Below are positions 13,895 to 14,896 of a DNA stretch of 14,896 nt, piece by piece; the stretch's first letter is position 1; each line of letters starts with the position of its first letter. The position numbers and the translations under genes are program-made. The stretch comes from Bacteriovoracaceae bacterium (lineage in GTDB: Bacteria > Bdellovibrionota > Bacteriovoracia > Bacteriovoracales > Bacteriovoracaceae), in contig CANETG010000039.1 of assembly GCA_947440875.1 (NCBI GenBank), positions 1 through 14,896 of the forward strand, written 5' to 3'. Under the pieces are notes generated by a model, which saw only the letters and a list, made by a program, of their open reading frames with translations, was not told the DNA's origin and did not search any database.

Positions 13895-14896
13895 ATGTCA
13901 CTATTGTTGTCACGGATGATAACCTCTTTCACGCTTGTTTCATGCCTCGTTGTAGGTGTGGCAGGAATGCGTGTTCTTGAGTCTCATGATATCGAAATCT
14001 CTATCGATTCCGCATACCTATCTCTCCTTGAAAATTCATCACAAAACGCTTCAGAAATTGTAGTGATTGCTGCTCCGGAGATGAGCTTTAAAGAAATTCG
14101 TTTTCCGGCCGAAGTGAAAAAAGTAACTCCACGGATTATTGCTGAAGAAATACCAGCATCAGTGAAAGCACCAGAAATGAAGATGATTGTCCTAGCGAAA
14201 AATGAACTCCCATTTCATGAGCCCGTGAAACTTTCGCGCATTGAATATCGTGGTGAGCTCCTCGCTAACATGGTCGCACTTTTCGATGCTCTTCCGGTTG
14301 AAGATAAAGTTCTTGTTGCTGATTCAAAACCTGCGACTATCCACGACGAGGTAAAGACCGCTCAATCATCAACAGAAGAAGTAACTTCAAATGCTGAGCC
14401 AGAGTTTTTTGAATATGAAGAGAAGGCTAAACCAGAGCCGACTCCTCTGGAAGTTGCGGCGTCGGCAAATCCGGTAAAAGAAAACACAATCGAAAATGTA
14501 GAGATTTCAGTTCAGGATATTGTGCCATCAGCAGCGCCAGTACAAACTAAACCGCAGGTTTCAACCAAACTTGTGGCATTTGACTACTCAGGCCTCAGAC
14601 AGGATATCCGGGATAATAAAGTTCCAACCGTGAGTGCAGTGACTAGTCAGCCACCTAAGCTGAATAGACCAAATACAAATCCAGTTTCCATTCCTAATGA
14701 ACCACAGGAAGAAGAGAATGGTTTAGTTCCAAAGTCATTATCACAAATGACTATCCAGGGAGTGGCCACAGATCTGAAAACGAACGGTCCTCTTGTAGGC
14801 TTTGAAATTCGCTTCCAGGATAATACATCTGAAATAATGGAAGATTACGGTGACGGTGAAGTTACTGTGTCTGCCCCGTTAGCGCACAAAAAAATG
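13895..14896 (+). CDS. Membrane-anchored protein of unknown function, 3'-truncated by the window edge
   Basis: The frame is open from the ATG at 13895 to the last base (334 codons, no stop), so the C-terminus lies beyond the window. I do not recognise the family. Residues about 8-26 form one hydrophobic segment (MITSFTLVSCLVVGVAGM), most likely an uncleaved inner-membrane anchor. LVSC could be read as a lipobox (Cys17), but hydrophobic residues continue after it. Next comes a mixed region (30-150). A Pro/Glu/Ala/Lys-rich low-complexity linker (about 150-275) follows, the type seen in periplasm-spanning proteins such as TonB-like ones. A more ordered segment starts near 285 (MTIQGVATDLKTNGPLVGFEIRF), recalling the start of carboxypeptidase-regulatory/Ig-like beta domains; that resemblance is weak. 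There is no good SD before 13895 or before the alternative ATG at 13916. A possible -10 (TAAAAT, 13881-13886) would place the transcript start almost on the ATG. Confidence 0.75.
   Translation, partial: MSLLLSRMITSFTLVSCLVVGVAGMRVLESHDIEISIDSAYLSLLENSSQNASEIVVIAAPEMSFKEIRFPAEVKKVTPRIIAEEIPASVKAPEMKMIVLAKNELPFHEPVKLSRIEYRGELLANMVALFDALPVEDKVLVADSKPATIHDEVKTAQSSTEEVTSNAEPEFFEYEEKAKPEPTPLEVAASANPVKENTIENVEISVQDIVPSAAPVQTKPQVSTKLVAFDYSGLRQDIRDNKVPTVSAVTSQPPKLNRPNTNPVSIPNEPQEEENGLVPKSLSQMTIQGVATDLKTNGPLVGFEIRFQDNTSEIMEDYGDGEVTVSAPLAHKKM

Noticed and set aside
1..14896. Replication origin (DnaA boxes), tRNA, rRNA, CRISPR or insertion sequence
   Set aside because: Scanned by eye for TTATCCACA-type boxes, repeat arrays, terminal repeats and transposase-like proteins; none found. 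The region is near-origin in type but shows no oriC.

Overview
The window is a chromosomal housekeeping region of a Gram-negative bacterium. I think it belongs to the Bdellovibrionota (a Bacteriovorax/Peredibacter/Bdellovibrio-type predator lineage). This rests on the gene order yidC-mnmE-mnmG-rsmG-parA-parB-bactofilin-F1 ATPase, on two different b-type stalk subunits, one with its own signal peptide, and on an ATP synthase locus without a and c subunits. The assignment is inference from gene order and recall of related genomes; no search was run. Every gene lies on the + strand. No mobile element, CRISPR array, tRNA or rRNA was seen.

Region 1 (1-5132) holds the 3' part of yidC (membrane insertase), then mnmE and mnmG (the two subunits of the tRNA wobble-uridine modification complex) and rsmG (16S rRNA methyltransferase). 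Genes overlap or nearly touch (ATGA and TAATG junctions), so they read as one operon. Two perfect 16-bp parS centromere sites (TGTTCCACGTGGAACA) are embedded here. One fills most of the mnmE-mnmG gap and the other lies inside the rsmG coding sequence.

Region 2 (5170-7281) is the chromosome-segregation module: parA, parB and a small TTG-started bactofilin. With the two parS sites just upstream it forms a complete ParABS system beside a polymerising scaffold protein. Such loci usually lie near the replication origin, but no DnaA-box cluster was seen in the window.

Region 3 (7282-13200) is the ATP synthase operon b'-b-delta-alpha-gamma-beta-epsilon. It has a plausible promoter in front and a strong perfect-stem terminator behind. 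Subunits a and c must be encoded elsewhere.

Region 4 (13201-14896) differs in character. It holds a monocistronic-looking gene for a small exported protein with two cysteines and its own promoter, then a short gap with three alternating copies of a 6-base motif that can form rival hairpins. Last is the start of a large membrane-anchored protein of unknown function that runs off the window. The most unusual points are the placement of the parS sites, the parAB-bactofilin linkage, the degenerate G4/G5 motifs in MnmE, and the two unrecognised envelope proteins at the end.
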